Source of the DNA: Megalobrama amblycephala
Taxonomy: Eukaryota > Chordata > Actinopteri > Cypriniformes > Xenocyprididae
Assembly: GCF_018812025.1 (NCBI RefSeq)
Contig: NC_063061.1
Span: 32,002,509 to 32,066,508 of the forward strand
Length of the DNA stretch: 64,000 bases
Direction of reading: 5' to 3'
Below, one piece after another: positions 42,806 through 54,237 of this stretch. Below the pieces are notes generated by a model. It was not told where the DNA came from. It saw only the letters and a program-made list of their open reading frames with translations, and made no database searches. Numbering within the stretch: the stretch's first letter is position 1; each line of letters starts with the position of its first letter. The translations under genes were made by a program, and so were the position numbers.

Positions 42806-43190
42806 AGTTTGTTGAATAATTAGTTATTTTGGTTTTTGGCACACAAAAAGTATTCTTGTCGCTTTATAATATTATGGTTGAACCGCTGTAGTCACGTGAA
42901 CTGTTTTAAATATGTTTTTAGTACCTTTCTGGACATTGAAAAATTAAATTAACTTGCTGGCAATGGAGGCCTCACTGAGCCATTGGATTTTATCAAAAAT
43001 ATCTTAATTTGTGTTTCGAAGATGAATGAAGGTCTTTAAGGGTGTGGAACAACATGAGGGTGAGTAATTAATGACAGAATTTTCAATTTTGGGTGAACTA
43101 ACCCTTTAAGCATGAGTTTTCAAATTAGTTTAGAAGCAAAATATTTTCTGTTTGTGTTTACGCAAGACTGTTATCTTTTGTAACCTTATT
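42806..43190. mobile_element. Half of a TTCACCC-type MITE upstream of G
   Basis: Matches 54770-55050 and ends GGGTGAACTAACCCTTTAA (about 43091-43109). Then TTTTCAAATTAGTTTAGAAG begins DNA shared with the relic at 55060. Confidence 0.6.
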
Positions 43191-43327
43191 TTATTTTGAA
43201 TATCTGGTGTCCTACAGTGTATGTAATGAAAATGAAATCACGAACACATGGCTTGTGATGGCCATGAAGTCATTATATAATACAGCAGTAAGCTTTATCA
43301 AGCCGAGACTGAACATTCACTCTTCAG
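43191..43327 (+). promoter_or_regulatory. Promoter and exon 1 of pseudogene G
   Basis: ATATCTGGTGTCCTACAGTG, ATGAAAATGAAATCACG, TATATAATACAGCAGTAAGC (TATA-like at 43274) and exon 1 ending CACTCTTCAG at 43327. Donor GTGAAC. Confidence 0.6.
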
Positions 43328-43543
43328 GTGAACGTTCTTGAAACTCTATGGCTATAAAAGTAACACATTATTAAAATTTATGTAATTGTATGGTATAATT
43401 AAAATGAGAATGAGTAATTAAGGTATTCTGTAGAATGACACAGTAGATTTTATTAAAATGACCTAGATTGTTTGTTTTGAGTTGACTGTTAGTGATTTTA
43501 ATTGACTTCCATGGTACATTTAGACTTTTCTCTCTCTCCATAG

Positions 43544-43825
43544 ATCACAACATTTTTCCTTTGTTCTTCTGGTTCGAGAAATAAAGAATTGCACCACACC
43601 TCATTTATCTACCAACCTCACAATATATCCATTTGGGGAAATAAGCATACTAGAATTTTGTATGTATACCTTCAGTGTCATATCTGGTCTTCCTACACAC
43701 TCCTATATCATATTGATCATCATCACAGGAATAGGAAGTGGAGTTGCATCTGACTTCTTCAACTTCTTCAACCTTCTCTCTGTTTGTGGAATCTTTTTTT
43801 CTGTGAACTCTTTGCTCAATCTATC
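43544..43825 (+). pseudogene. Receptor G, N-terminal half
   Basis: Exon 2 follows the CTCCATAG acceptor (43543). The segment equivalent to the start codon is deleted (GAGAAATAAAGAATTGCACC where F has GAGAAGATAAACATGGAACT). TM1-TM2 coding is recognisable as SGLPTHSYI, ITGIGSGVASDFF and LSVCGIFFSVNSLLN, with a duplicated AACTTCTTC. Homology stops at 43825 where a repeat begins. Confidence 0.82.
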
Positions 43826-44460
43826 CCTGCGTTCTATTCGGAAGGGCTCATCCCTATGCCCTAATCCCTTCAAAGGGTTTACCCTCCGGAGTGAGAGCTT
43901 CTAAGGGATGAAGGGTGTAGGGGTCAAAAAAACTCTTCTTTTGGAACGCACTTCAGCGTCATCTTAACGAGACAATCAAGGAGGAGTAGATTGTGCAAGC
44001 TGCGCCCTTTGTTTAACGTTACTTTATTTATTTATTTATTTTAGGTTTATTGCACCATGTATATTGTATCTATGTATTTTAAACATTTAAATGGACTGAT
44101 AAAAGGAGTTGTAAAGTATTTTTGTTGAAGTACAATGTCGTTTTGACCATAATAATGTACCAAATCGAACTCGTTTAAATATTATAGTAGTATAGAAAAA
44201 TACTATACATTTATTGGTAAAATCGAACTCCTAACCTCCTGTTCCCATTCTGTGACGTCAAACAACTTCCCTGTGCAAAGGATCATGGGGGGCCGAAGTG
44301 TCCATCAGTTGTACCCTTCGAAATCCTTCATTCCAAAGGGCCCTTTGAAGTGGCCAGTTTTGAGCACTTCGGTTTGGAACGACCCTTCAATATGGCGGCC
44401 ATAATTATTTTCACTCCGAAGTGCCCTTCGGAGGGCGATATATCCCGTTTGGAACGCACC
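43826..44460. mobile_element. Palindromic TGCGTTC-type element in G
   Basis: Left end CCTGCGTTCTATTCGGAAGG and right end CGTTTGGAACGCACC are inverted relatives, with CCTTCGGAGGG blocks on both sides. Non-coding. It marks the left edge of the 6.6 kb separating the halves of G. Confidence 0.6.
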
Positions 44461-46366
44461 GTAAGTGTGGCAGAAAGAGGAATTACAGACAGATCACAAT
44501 AAAATGACTACGCCACCTGGGAACCTCCCAACCCAGCAGGGGCGGATCTAGAAAATTATTTATAGGGTGGCAAAGGGGTGGCATGAGGTGTATGAGGGGT
44601 GGCAACACCAAAGCAAGCCCCATGCATAGTTTTTGGAGATTTATGGCCTGACATACACAATTGTGTTCACAAACATTGCATTACCAAAATAAATAACAAG
44701 ATTTCAATATCCATCATGGCACCAAGTAAAGGCACTATATGAAAAACATCAACAGATTTAAAATGAGTCTGACCTTGTATCACTAAAGGAGATGAGCAGT
44801 TTTATTAATATTACACAGGTTACTTCAATGGCATAAATCACATGTTTTAGTGCAAGTTAAAGAACAACAAAAACTTGTTTTTTGCAAACAATTTGTGAGT
44901 TTCTGTTATTAACAGAGGTGGGAATGTCTGTGTGTGTTCACCCAGAACAGCCCATCAACTACATACTCTGGCAACACCCCAGCAATTGCAGCAAGAGCCT
45001 AGCAACCACCCAGAATCTCCTAGCAACCACCTAGCAACACTTTAGCAATCACCCAGAACATCTATATTCTGGCCTAACTGACCAAACTATTTTTGTTTTT
45101 TAAACAAGACTTTAAGTTGGCTTTATGACAAGCCAGCATAAATTTGTCTTTTAAACTTTTAATCTAGTTGAAATGAAACAATTCAACATTTTCTCACAAC
45201 TATAAACACAATCTCAAAACTATGCACCAACTTGTACAAACCTCAAACTTCCAGGTCAAAATAAAATGTTTTAGTCAAAAACTTATTCTTGTCTGACAAA
45301 ATCAAACTTTGGCCTCAGATGACACACAAAACTTAACAAATACACAGACTACTGCACTGCCCAGTGAACACTAGTAAGATCAATTCATGTAACACTGTAA
45401 CAAAAATACCTCTTACTGGGATTCAGGAATTATTTTGCAGCTCACTGTCTACTACACTATACAAAAATTTACAGATACAGTAAAATACAGCAATGATTTT
45501 TTTCTTTCTTTTTTTCATTTTACTATTGTAAAGTGATCTGGCAGTAGATATGTATGAACTTGGTATGCACCACAATACAGTATACTATCAATTACAGTAA
45601 AACTAAATTCAGCATCCTCTGCACATTTGGCCAAATTTTATTACAGTATATAAGGTACTATAGCAGTGTATTGGTCTTCTGACACAAGACAGTAATTTCT
45701 CAGTTCTGCAAATTACAGTATAACAAATGGCTACAGAGAAAGTTGACAATCACAAGTTTGAGGGTGTACAGCGTGCTACAGTTTACTGTACATAGTGAAA
45801 TTTCCCTCATCTAAAGTACTGGTACTGTGTAAGTTTAAAACCCCTGTAAATTATTCATTCAGCTCTCTCTCAGATTTTGACTGGTGTGTGTCATCAGTTT
45901 TGCTACCTAATGTAGTCATTGTTAAACATTTTGAGAAATGTGTCTTTGTTTTGAGAACTGAACGAATGGTTTGGGAAACTGGGCCAACTGAATCACTTAT
46001 AATGTGTTAGCAATCGAGAAAAGCTAAAATACATTTATATTCGAAAATTCGAGGACTTCTGAGTTAGCCGAGAAGCAGTAATTTTCCGATTCATGAACGA
46101 AAGGAAAACAATTCGTAAGTGAACTTGGCTGCGCTGTGTTTTTGACTCCCAAAGAACCAGTTCATAAGAGTCATTTGTTAATGAAGCTGACTACATTGGG
46201 CGTGCTGCGTGCGTGTGCAACCGTCATGCAGCTTATTGAAAGACGTGTTTTCTAAATTTTTTTTATGTATCACATTGAAGCACCGCTGCTGAAAAGCAGT
46301 ACTTGAAACACTGCTAACAATTACATTTTATTCTCTGATAATTTTGGGGTGACTAGTACAATTTCC
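44461..46366. other. Repeat-rich intergenic DNA with minisatellite
   Basis: CAGGGGCGGATCTAGAAAAT at 44537 looks like a hAT-type terminus, but no partner was found. 44940-45065 is a minisatellite of about 17-20 bp with CTAGCAACCACC cores. No protein gene is seen. Confidence 0.45.
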
Positions 46367-46370
46367 TTAA

Positions 46371-48783
46371 AGGTGCCCTAGATTCAAAAATTGAATTTAC
46401 CTCAGCATAGTTAAATAACAAGAGTTCAGTAGCCTACATGGAAAAGACATAGTGAGTCTCAAACTCCATTGTTTCCTCCTCCTTATATAAATCTCATTTG
46501 TTTAAAAGACCTCCGAAGAACAGGCGAATCTCAACATAACACCGACTGTTATGTAACAGTCAGGATCATTAATATGTACTCCCCCAATATTTGCATATGC
46601 CAGCCCATGATCGAGGCATTACACAAGGGCAGGCAGTATTAACATCTGGATCTGTGCAGAGCTGAATCAACAGACTAGGTAAGCAAGCAAGGACAATAGC
46701 AAAAAATGGCAGATGGAGCAATAATAACTGACATGATTCATGATAACATTTTAGTGATATTTGTGAATTGTCTTTCTATATGTTTCATTAGCATGTTGTT
46801 AATGTACTATTAAATGTGGTTAAAGTTACCATAGTTTCTTACTGTATTCACGGAGACAAGAGCCGTCGCTATTTTCATTTTTAAACACTTGCAGTCTGTA
46901 TAATGCATAAACAACTTCATTCTTTATAAATCTCTCCAACAGTGTAGCATTAGCCATTAGCCACGCAGCATAGCCTCAAACTCATTCAGAATCAATGTAA
47001 ACATCAAAATAAACATTGTACTTACCAGTGATGGGAATAACGGCGTTATAAACAAACGCCGTTATTTTTTTCAGTAACGAGTAATCAAACAAATTACTTT
47101 TTCTCTCGTTACAACGCCGTTACCGTTACTGGCAAAAAAAATGCCGCGTTACTATAATTGAGCTCACTGAAGCAGTTTTCATCCGAGTAGGCTCTCTCTC
47201 AGCCACAGGACCTGCAAAGATTTTTCTCTGGTGTGTGCTGCGGTTAGTCATACACAAATATAATTTTAAACTGATAATAACGATGCTCTGTGTGTGTCTG
47301 TGAGCATGCGAGCTGAGCGCAAGCTCAAACCAGAATACCCTTTATGACATGCTGGATCAAAAATATGTGAAATAAGTTTTTCTAGTCGACTAGTCATTTA
47401 AGCCATTAGTTGACTAATCACATTTATATTAATTTAATTTCTTAAATACTGGAGAGAATAAACCTAATCGTAATATAGGCTATAGCACCCAAGCGCACGC
47501 ATAAAGCTTGCCATAAAGAACCGGCAAAAGTAATAATTATGAATGTGATAAAACACAGCAAGGAGACATTTTAATTGTTTATTAATAAAGTAATGTTTTC
47601 TGAATCAGTGTCGGCTGTGAAGATGAAGCTGACATACTGACTCTCGTCATCTCCGCATACTGGACGTGCCTAGAGAGGGAATGCACATTTCATCCGGATT
47701 AGGCTACATAATCAGAGTAGCCTATTTCTTTTCGTTTTTAGATATTTCAAGCTTTCTATATATATATATTTCTCATGTCTGCGAGGCAAGCAGCCTATAC
47801 GCTGAGTTTCGGTTAATTTAGCCTATAAGACGCGCTCCAGTTCACGCGCCAGTGATCGCGTCCGCGCCTGCCATGATTATATTGTCTGCTATATTTGCTT
47901 CTTATTTATTAAATCCAGGCAATTGGTTGATGAAACATTGATTAAAATTAAGATAAAATTTTTACAAAACGAAATTCACTTTAAAGAAAGGATTTCTACA
48001 AAACAAAACTTAATGAAGTGTTTAAAATCATGTCTGACCCACTCCATGTCTCCCGATAGATTGCCCATCTTATGATGTATTCTGTCTCATGCTTTTCACT
48101 TTTCATAATCAAGTAAATGAATTTAAAACATAACATAAGACTATTTAAACATAAATATGAAACTACATTTTCTTTAATGGCTACCAACACGTATTGTACA
48201 GTGAAGAGAAATTTCATAAGCAAGAGCGGATCATGAGTCACGAGTTGGATCATGATTAATTTATTCTTATATTTAATATTAGGGGCATACAAGTTATTTG
48301 ACTTTTTTTTTTTTTTTTTTTTTTTAATAATGTAAGTTACTTTCCCTGGTAATTAGTTACTTTTATAATGATGTAACTCAGTTACTAACTCCGTTACTAT
48401 TTGTGAGAAGTAACTAGTAACTATAACTAATTACTTTTTTAAAGTAACGTGCCCAACACTGGTACTTACGCGATTAGACATGCTGCATGACGAACACCTC
48501 GTAAAGATCCATTTTGAGGGTTATATTAGCCGTTTGAACTTTTTTTTTTTATGTTGTTTAAGGCAAGCGCGAGCTCTTGGGGCGTGGAGCACGAGAATTA
48601 AAGGGCCACACACCCTGAATCGGCTCATTTCTAATTATGCCCCAAAATAGGCAGTTAAAAAAAATGAATTAAAAAAAAAAAAAAAATCTATGGGGTATTT
48701 TGAGATGAAACTTCACAGACACATTCAGGGGACACATTAGACTTATATTACATCTTTAAAAAAAAAAAAGTTCTAGGGCACCT
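46371..48783 (+). mobile_element. AGGTGCCC-type TTAA element with nested hAT
   Basis: Ends AGGTGCCCTAGA and, inverted, AGGTGCCCTAGA, flanked by TTAA (46367-46370, 48784-48787). Interior matches 41480-42448 on either side of a hAT-like insertion at 47026-48461. Confidence 0.75.
47026..48461. mobile_element. hAT-like element with perfect 8-bp TSD
   Basis: Ends CAGTGATGGGAATAACG and, inverted, CAGTGTTGGGCACGTTAC. GTACTTAC is duplicated exactly at 47018-47025 and 48462-48469. 8-bp duplications and CAGTGxTGGG ends define the hAT group. 1436 bp, with no transposase frame recognised. Confidence 0.82.
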
Positions 48784-48810
48784 TTAAACACTTCACATGT
48801 TCACAATAAT

Positions 48811-48843
<33 letters not shown>

Positions 48844-50446
48844 ACCATTTATACATCACAAGGGTAAAACCCAAAACAAAAACAACTTAGTCTAGGACTG
48901 AAGGTGACTAGCAGGGGGAGACTCAAACACCAGCACACTCATTAAATAAAAGGAAAAAAATAATAAATAACCAAATCAAATCATCACACACCAGTGCACA
49001 TACACAGCACGTCACAAATAGCCCACGAGTCAACCCCGCCCCCTTGCTCTTAGACCTTCAACTCCTAAATTAACAAAACCAAATCATAAAATATGTCCAT
49101 CAACTAAACAAAAACATTTCCAAAAAATACAAAATTACCCTTGAGCATGCACACACACTAAAATAGCGGGGCAGAAATTCTCCTCTCAATCAACCCGCAC
49201 AGTGTAACACGAACAGTTATGGCGTGTGCAGCCGCAATCAATATTGAATAATTGTAACATAATGAGTCCACTGGAGGCGAGTGTAGTTAGATCCCAAGTG
49301 CAGTTTAATGATAATCCAAAACACGAACATGAAAAAAAACAAAGACATGACTTGACATGGCTTGACTTGACTTGACAATAGACACTGACACTCACCAATA
49401 GGGTTAATCAATAGTTTAATGATAATCCAGCACATGAACAAAGACTTGACTTGACTTGACTTGACTTGACTTGACTTGACTTGACTTGACTTGACTTGAC
49501 TTGACTTGACTTGACTTGACTCTCACCAATAGCAGGTTACATAAAACAAAGCTAGACAAGATAACAATGAAACATAAGGGCTATTTGTACCAAGAGACTA
49601 ATGACAAACAAGGAACACCTGTGAACAATGAAGGCAAAGGACCAATGACAGGACAGAACTGAAATCACATGACTAAGACAACCAATGAGAGCATGACACA
49701 TGAGACAGGGGAAGCACATGACATGATCACATGAGGGCAATGGGAAATCACATGGCAAAAACAAGGAAAACAAACATAGCATAACAATAAAATAAACCAT
49801 AAAACGTGAACATGAAACAATACCAAAACAAGACATGACAATAATGAAGATACCGCCGATTCAGTCACTATTATCTACGTTGAGCCAGCAGCAAAACAGC
49901 AGTACTCCGTAGGTCAATGAACAACGAAACTCTGGTAACCCCGGCAACAGAATCCTCCTCGCTAAATTGGTGGTATATACCGCACGTCACACACAACACA
50001 CACACAATGATTAAACAAATATAAAAACCATGATTCACAAACACAAGGAAGCTACATACCTAGGGTGCGAGGAATCCCAGTACCGGTAAAATCAAAGAGA
50101 AATCAACGTACGCGCTGTAATGAAACAAACTAGATTTACTTAACCCGCCCAATACCGGGAGGACAAATGCCCCAAACAACGTGTTCCTACCTGTGAATGG
50201 GCTGCAGATATGTCAGTCACAGGAAACTATACAGCTACTGTCCCACATACTACAAAAGGACCAAGCACCAAGTCTCTTCCACATGCCACTCGACCTGCGG
50301 AACCGGAAAAGGCAGTACTTCCGTAACGTGATTCTCCGCACGGCAGATCTATATACTATACACCTCTAGCCATGTTAGGCTTACTCAACAAACCGTAATG
50401 AACCAATAGACAAAAACCACCCCCCATACTGCCACATATGCATAAC
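48784..50446. other. Repeat-derived DNA between the halves of G
   Basis: Poly-A at 48810-48842, then moderately GC sequence without open frames of note, and a pentanucleotide array. Probably part of an unclassified retroelement; no domains are seen. Confidence 0.4.
49441..49521. repeat. (GACTT)n pentanucleotide array
   Basis: Perfect 5-bp tandem repeat of about 16 units. Shorter relatives lie at 49355-49378. Confidence 0.92.
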
Positions 50447-50840
50447 ATGGTTCCCATTGTTTATAAGTCTCAGAGCGTTAACATATTTTTTTTATTTGGA
50501 TTTGCTATCAGTGGTCGTCCTCTGTTTCAGTGTCTGATGTGTGTTGAGCGTTACCTGGCAGTGGTTCATCCTGTAACCTTTCTGAAGTACAAACCTCTCA
50601 GATATAGAGTGATCTGCTCTGTTATTGCCTGGACTGCAATTTTTGCTTTCTGCTGTGTCATTACTTTGCTTATTTTAATTATCCTCTTTGAGTTATTGTT
50701 TGGTTTCATGCTGGCACAGCTCATCCTCTTCCTCTTCATTCAGTTGTTCTGCTGTGTGGCTGTTCTCAGAGCTCTGAAGCAGTCAGGACCAGGAGAGAGA
50801 GAGAGGGGGGGGGGGGGGGGGGGGGAGAGAAGAGGAAAAC
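50447..50840 (+). pseudogene. Receptor G, C-terminal part (TM3-TM5)
   Basis: Homology begins at CATGGTTCCCATTG, the position that follows the break in the N-terminal half. Continues with FGFAISGRPLFQ, CVERYLAVVHPVTFLKYKPL, TM4, TM5 and LRALKQSGPGERE. The third-loop GA tract has become a run of 21 G (50805-50825), and coding ends at GAGGAAAAC where a CACTA-like fragment joins. TM6-TM7 are gone. Whether it is the other half of G or a separate decayed copy is inference from the matching breakpoints. Confidence 0.75.
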
Positions 50841-51325
50841 ACTATTGCAATTGCTCAAACACAAATTATTTTAAAAACATAAAAAGGTCAAGAGCCCAAC
50901 TAAAACAAACCCTGACCACCACGATGGTGGCATAATTTATTGACCAATAAAACACCAACATTTAAACCTCTGTTAATTCTCAATAAGAAATTATTTAGAC
51001 ATGTGACAAAAATAAAGTCAATATGGTTCGTAATAAGTAAATCAGATCTTTTACTCAGATCTAAGAGATTTAATGTATTTTACCTTCAGCTGATTTCAAT
51101 TAAATGGTTTTGGCTGAAGTCACTTGTAGTTCTTGTGTTTCTCTTTTCTTCAGTTATTCTGCTTGTTAACAGCAGGTGTTCATCATTAATGTTAAATCAT
51201 CCCTGAATTAATAGCTTAATTATCTCATTAACTTTAACTCTGCTTCAGTGTTATTTTAACACTATTCAGAGAGGGACCAAATGTTATCTGAGCAGAGTTG
51301 ATTTAACTCTGTGGATTTTACTGTG
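50841..51325. mobile_element. CACTA-like fragment ending the receptor G remnant
   Basis: Ends CTGTGGATTTTACTGTG with subterminal TCATTAACTTTAACTCTGC, as in the 28306 and 63040 families. The left terminus is missing. Confidence 0.6.
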
Positions 51326-51485
51326 TACAATCACGCTTAAATACATTTATAGAAATGTTGTGTCTCTTGGTCATTTTGTTTCTATGTTGACTGTACTGTA
51401 TTGTATTGTGGACTGGTGACTGTCAGGATTTGGACATTTATGGGTAATAATTGTGAATAAGCATACTGTCATGCAAGAAAAAAAT

Positions 51486-51547
51486 CAGACTCTGGTGTGA
51501 AAACCATAAAGTTACACATAGCATGAATTCAAGTAAATTGCATGTGC

Positions 51548-51607
<60 letters not shown>

Positions 51608-51745
51608 GATCATCAATCAATCAATCAGTCGGCCCATGCAATTTACTTGAATTCACCCTATTTGTTGCAGTAAATCAGATGTCTCAAAACTAAATCAAAA
51701 GCCCAATTTTAGATGTAACTCTATTCCATTTATAGTTTCAAAATA
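51486..51745. mobile_element. Insertion specific to one duplicate, with (GATT)n
   Basis: Absent from the paralogous position near 32235. Contains inverted GAATTCAAGTAAATTGCATG and CATGCAATTTACTTGAATTC around a GATT array (51546-51606). Confidence 0.65.
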
Positions 51746-52095
51746 GCAAATTTGCCTTGTATGATTCATAAAATTGTGTATTATTTTTCATTACAACCTT
51801 TATGTAAAATAAAGCTAATGTATGTTTCATCTCAGTGAGTCAAATATTTTAAATCCACTAAAAAGATTCATTCACTGACCCTTCTCTGCAGGGTACATTG
51901 TTAGGCCATTGACACTTTGAAAAAACAACAAAAAAAAAACAACAACAAAAAAAAAACATGATATGGTATATTTAATGTTACTCCAGTTTGGATCTGACAT
52001 CAAAAAGCCTGTAAAAAAAAAAGAAAAAAAAAAAAAGGAATCATAATTCGTGGGTGACAACTACACCAACAAATTAATTGATCTTCTTTTCTTTT

Positions 52096-52134
<39 letters not shown>

Positions 52135-52199
52135 TTGCATTCATGTAAATTAAAAACCCTGAATTCTGAAATTCATTTTCCACAGAGAAGTGCAATATT

Positions 52200-52368
52200 T
52201 TTCTGTCCAGTTGTTTACTCAAGACAGTCTATTTTTTGTAACCTCATGATTTTCATTTTGCATAGCCAGTGTCCTATGTGATGAAAATGAAATCATTGAC
52301 TATATTGTGACTATAAAACAGCAGTGAGCTTCATGTCAAGCCAGAGAGACTGAACCTTCACTCTTCAG
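52200..52368 (+). promoter_or_regulatory. TATA promoter and exon 1 of receptor H
   Basis: CATTTTGCATAGCCAGTGTC, ATGAAAATGAAATCATTGAC and TATAAAA at 52312-52318, then CAGCAGTGAGC and exon 1 ending CACTCTTCAG at 52368. Confidence 0.7.
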
Positions 52369-52384
52369 GTGAATGCCACTTGAA

Positions 52385-52458
<74 letters not shown>

Positions 52459-52669
52459 CAACACATTTAAATTAATATTATTATACAATATGATACTTAA
52501 AATACAATACAATGCAATATATTATCTGGATATAATTTGGGTATTGTATTGAATTACATTTGGGTGTTGTGTTGAATGCGTAATTTTACCTTCAGATCTT
52601 CTGCTTCATGTTGACTGCTAGTGATTTTATTGACTTTTTTTGTACATTTACACTTCTTTCTTTCAATAG
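52369..52669 (+). other. 5'UTR intron of receptor H with (TA)n
   Basis: Donor GTGAATGC. A TA microsatellite (52391-52453) is absent from the F intron. Acceptor TTTCAATAG ends at 52669. Confidence 0.6.
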
Positions 52670-52712
52670 ATCACAATTGTTCCTTTTGTGCTTCTGGTTG
52701 GAGAAGATAAAC

Positions 52713-53558
52713 ATGGAACTAATAAAGAACTTCACCACACCTCATTCATTTGCCAACCACACATTTTTTCCATTATGGAAGATAGGAATGTTTGAAATTT
52801 GTATGCTTACCTGCAGCTTCATCTCTGGTGTTTCTACACACTCCTATGTGATCTGGCTCATCATCACAGGAACAGGAAGTGGAGTTTTAGCAGAGTTCCT
52901 CAACATCAGTCTCTCTCTTTGTGGGATCATTTTCTCTCTGAATTCTTTGCTCCTTATGATCACAAATTGGTTTCTGTTTCCAGTTCTCATGTCATTAACA
53001 CAGTTTTTAGTTGGACTAGGCATTACTGGTAATCCTCTGTTTCAGTGTCTGAAGTGTGTTGAGCGTTACCTTGCAGTGGTTCATCCTGTAACCTTTCTGA
53101 AGTACAAACCTCTCAGATATAGAGTGATCTGCTGCACTGTGGCCTGGATAATCACCATTGGCTACAGTTTTTTCTTCATGATTGTTTTTGTCTCGTCTCC
53201 CTTTTATATTTATACATTGCTCTTCTCCACACAGTTAATCTTCTTCCTCTCCATCCAGTTGTTTTGTCTTGTGGCTGTTCTCAGAGCTCTGAAGCAGTCA
53301 GGACCAGGAGAAAGAGGGAGAGGGAGAGGGGAGGAAAACCACATGAAGAGAAGAGTGTTTAATCTAATTGTAGTAACAACTGTTAGCTTGGTTATCGCAT
53401 ATGTTCCTTTTACTATGACCGGATTAGTCAGTATTTTGATAGATAAGCTTTCTTCAGCCATCTGGTCAGTTTGTTATATTTGTTTTATGCTGGCTAATTT
53501 AGTTCAGCCTGTTCATTATCTGCACCGGAATGGAAAACTCTCCTGCTTTTTTTTGTGA
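52713..53558 (+). CDS. Receptor H: class A 7TM GPCR, intact
   Basis: 281 residues from ATG 52713 (MELIKNFTTPH), matching D and F; upstream in-frame ATG 52608 is intronic. Sequons NFT and NHT. Closely follows F throughout: GVSTHSYVIWLI, CVERYLAVVHPVTFLKYKPL, GPGERGRGRGEEN, YVPFTMTG and QPVHYLHR. Differences include KCVERY for MCVERY, LLLMITNWFLF in TM2, and a shorter tail ending CFFL. The shared flanks (about 2.5 kb) show that F and H are recent duplicates. AATAAA lies near 53670. Ligand and expression site unknown. Confidence 0.86.
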   Translation: MELIKNFTTPHSFANHTFFPLWKIGMFEICMLTCSFISGVSTHSYVIWLIITGTGSGVLAEFLNISLSLCGIIFSLNSLLLMITNWFLFPVLMSLTQFLVGLGITGNPLFQCLKCVERYLAVVHPVTFLKYKPLRYRVICCTVAWIITIGYSFFFMIVFVSSPFYIYTLLFSTQLIFFLSIQLFCLVAVLRALKQSGPGERGRGRGEENHMKRRVFNLIVVTTVSLVIAYVPFTMTGLVSILIDKLSSAIWSVCYICFMLANLVQPVHYLHRNGKLSCFFL

Positions 53559-54237
53559 AAAAACTTCATCTGTGACATTTTGTTGAGTTACTAAAATTAT
53601 ATCATCTGATTTGCAACTGTGTCCTATTTTGTTGTAATGATCCGCTGACTACTACATTGCTACTTAACAAATAAATGAATATTTAGACAGGAAAAATGCA
53701 GGTATATTGAAATATGTGTTCAGCTGAAAGATTCTAGAACACATTTATGCTGGCGTTATGAACCGTATGTTCTGTTGTTTAGTATAATCGTGTGTTATGG
53801 GTTTAGATTTATACAATTTAAAGGTGTGCTTTGTTATTCATGCTTAATGTATTTCATTTTCTCTAAAAGTATATTTTAACAGCTCAATAATTCAAATATA
53901 GGGTTTGCATATGGTATTTAATTAAATAATTATTAAATAAAAAATGCCTTGCTCAATTTATAGTTAATTATTTTTATTACACCTTTTATGAAAAATAAAG
54001 CTAATGATTAATCCGAGTACACAATCAGTCAGAAATTTAAAAATGACTTATTAAAAAAAAAAAAAAAAAAGTTATTTGATAAAAGACTCAAATATGGGAT
54101 CTGCACACTGGCTCTCATGAGCAAGATAGATTTAACTCCAGCTTGTCTCATATGGTAAAAAAAAAAAAAAGGTTTAAATGAATCATGACAACTCGCATTA
54201 CATCAAAAAATTTATTTATTTATTGTTTGTTTGTAAG
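53559..54237. other. 3' flank of H, duplicated with F
   Basis: Matches 33968-34595 up to about 54106 (ATGGGATCTGCA). Beyond that, unrelated poly-A and low-complexity DNA. Confidence 0.55.

Noticed and set aside
49441..49521. CRISPR-like or other spaced repeat array
   Set aside because: It is a contiguous 5-bp microsatellite with no spacers.
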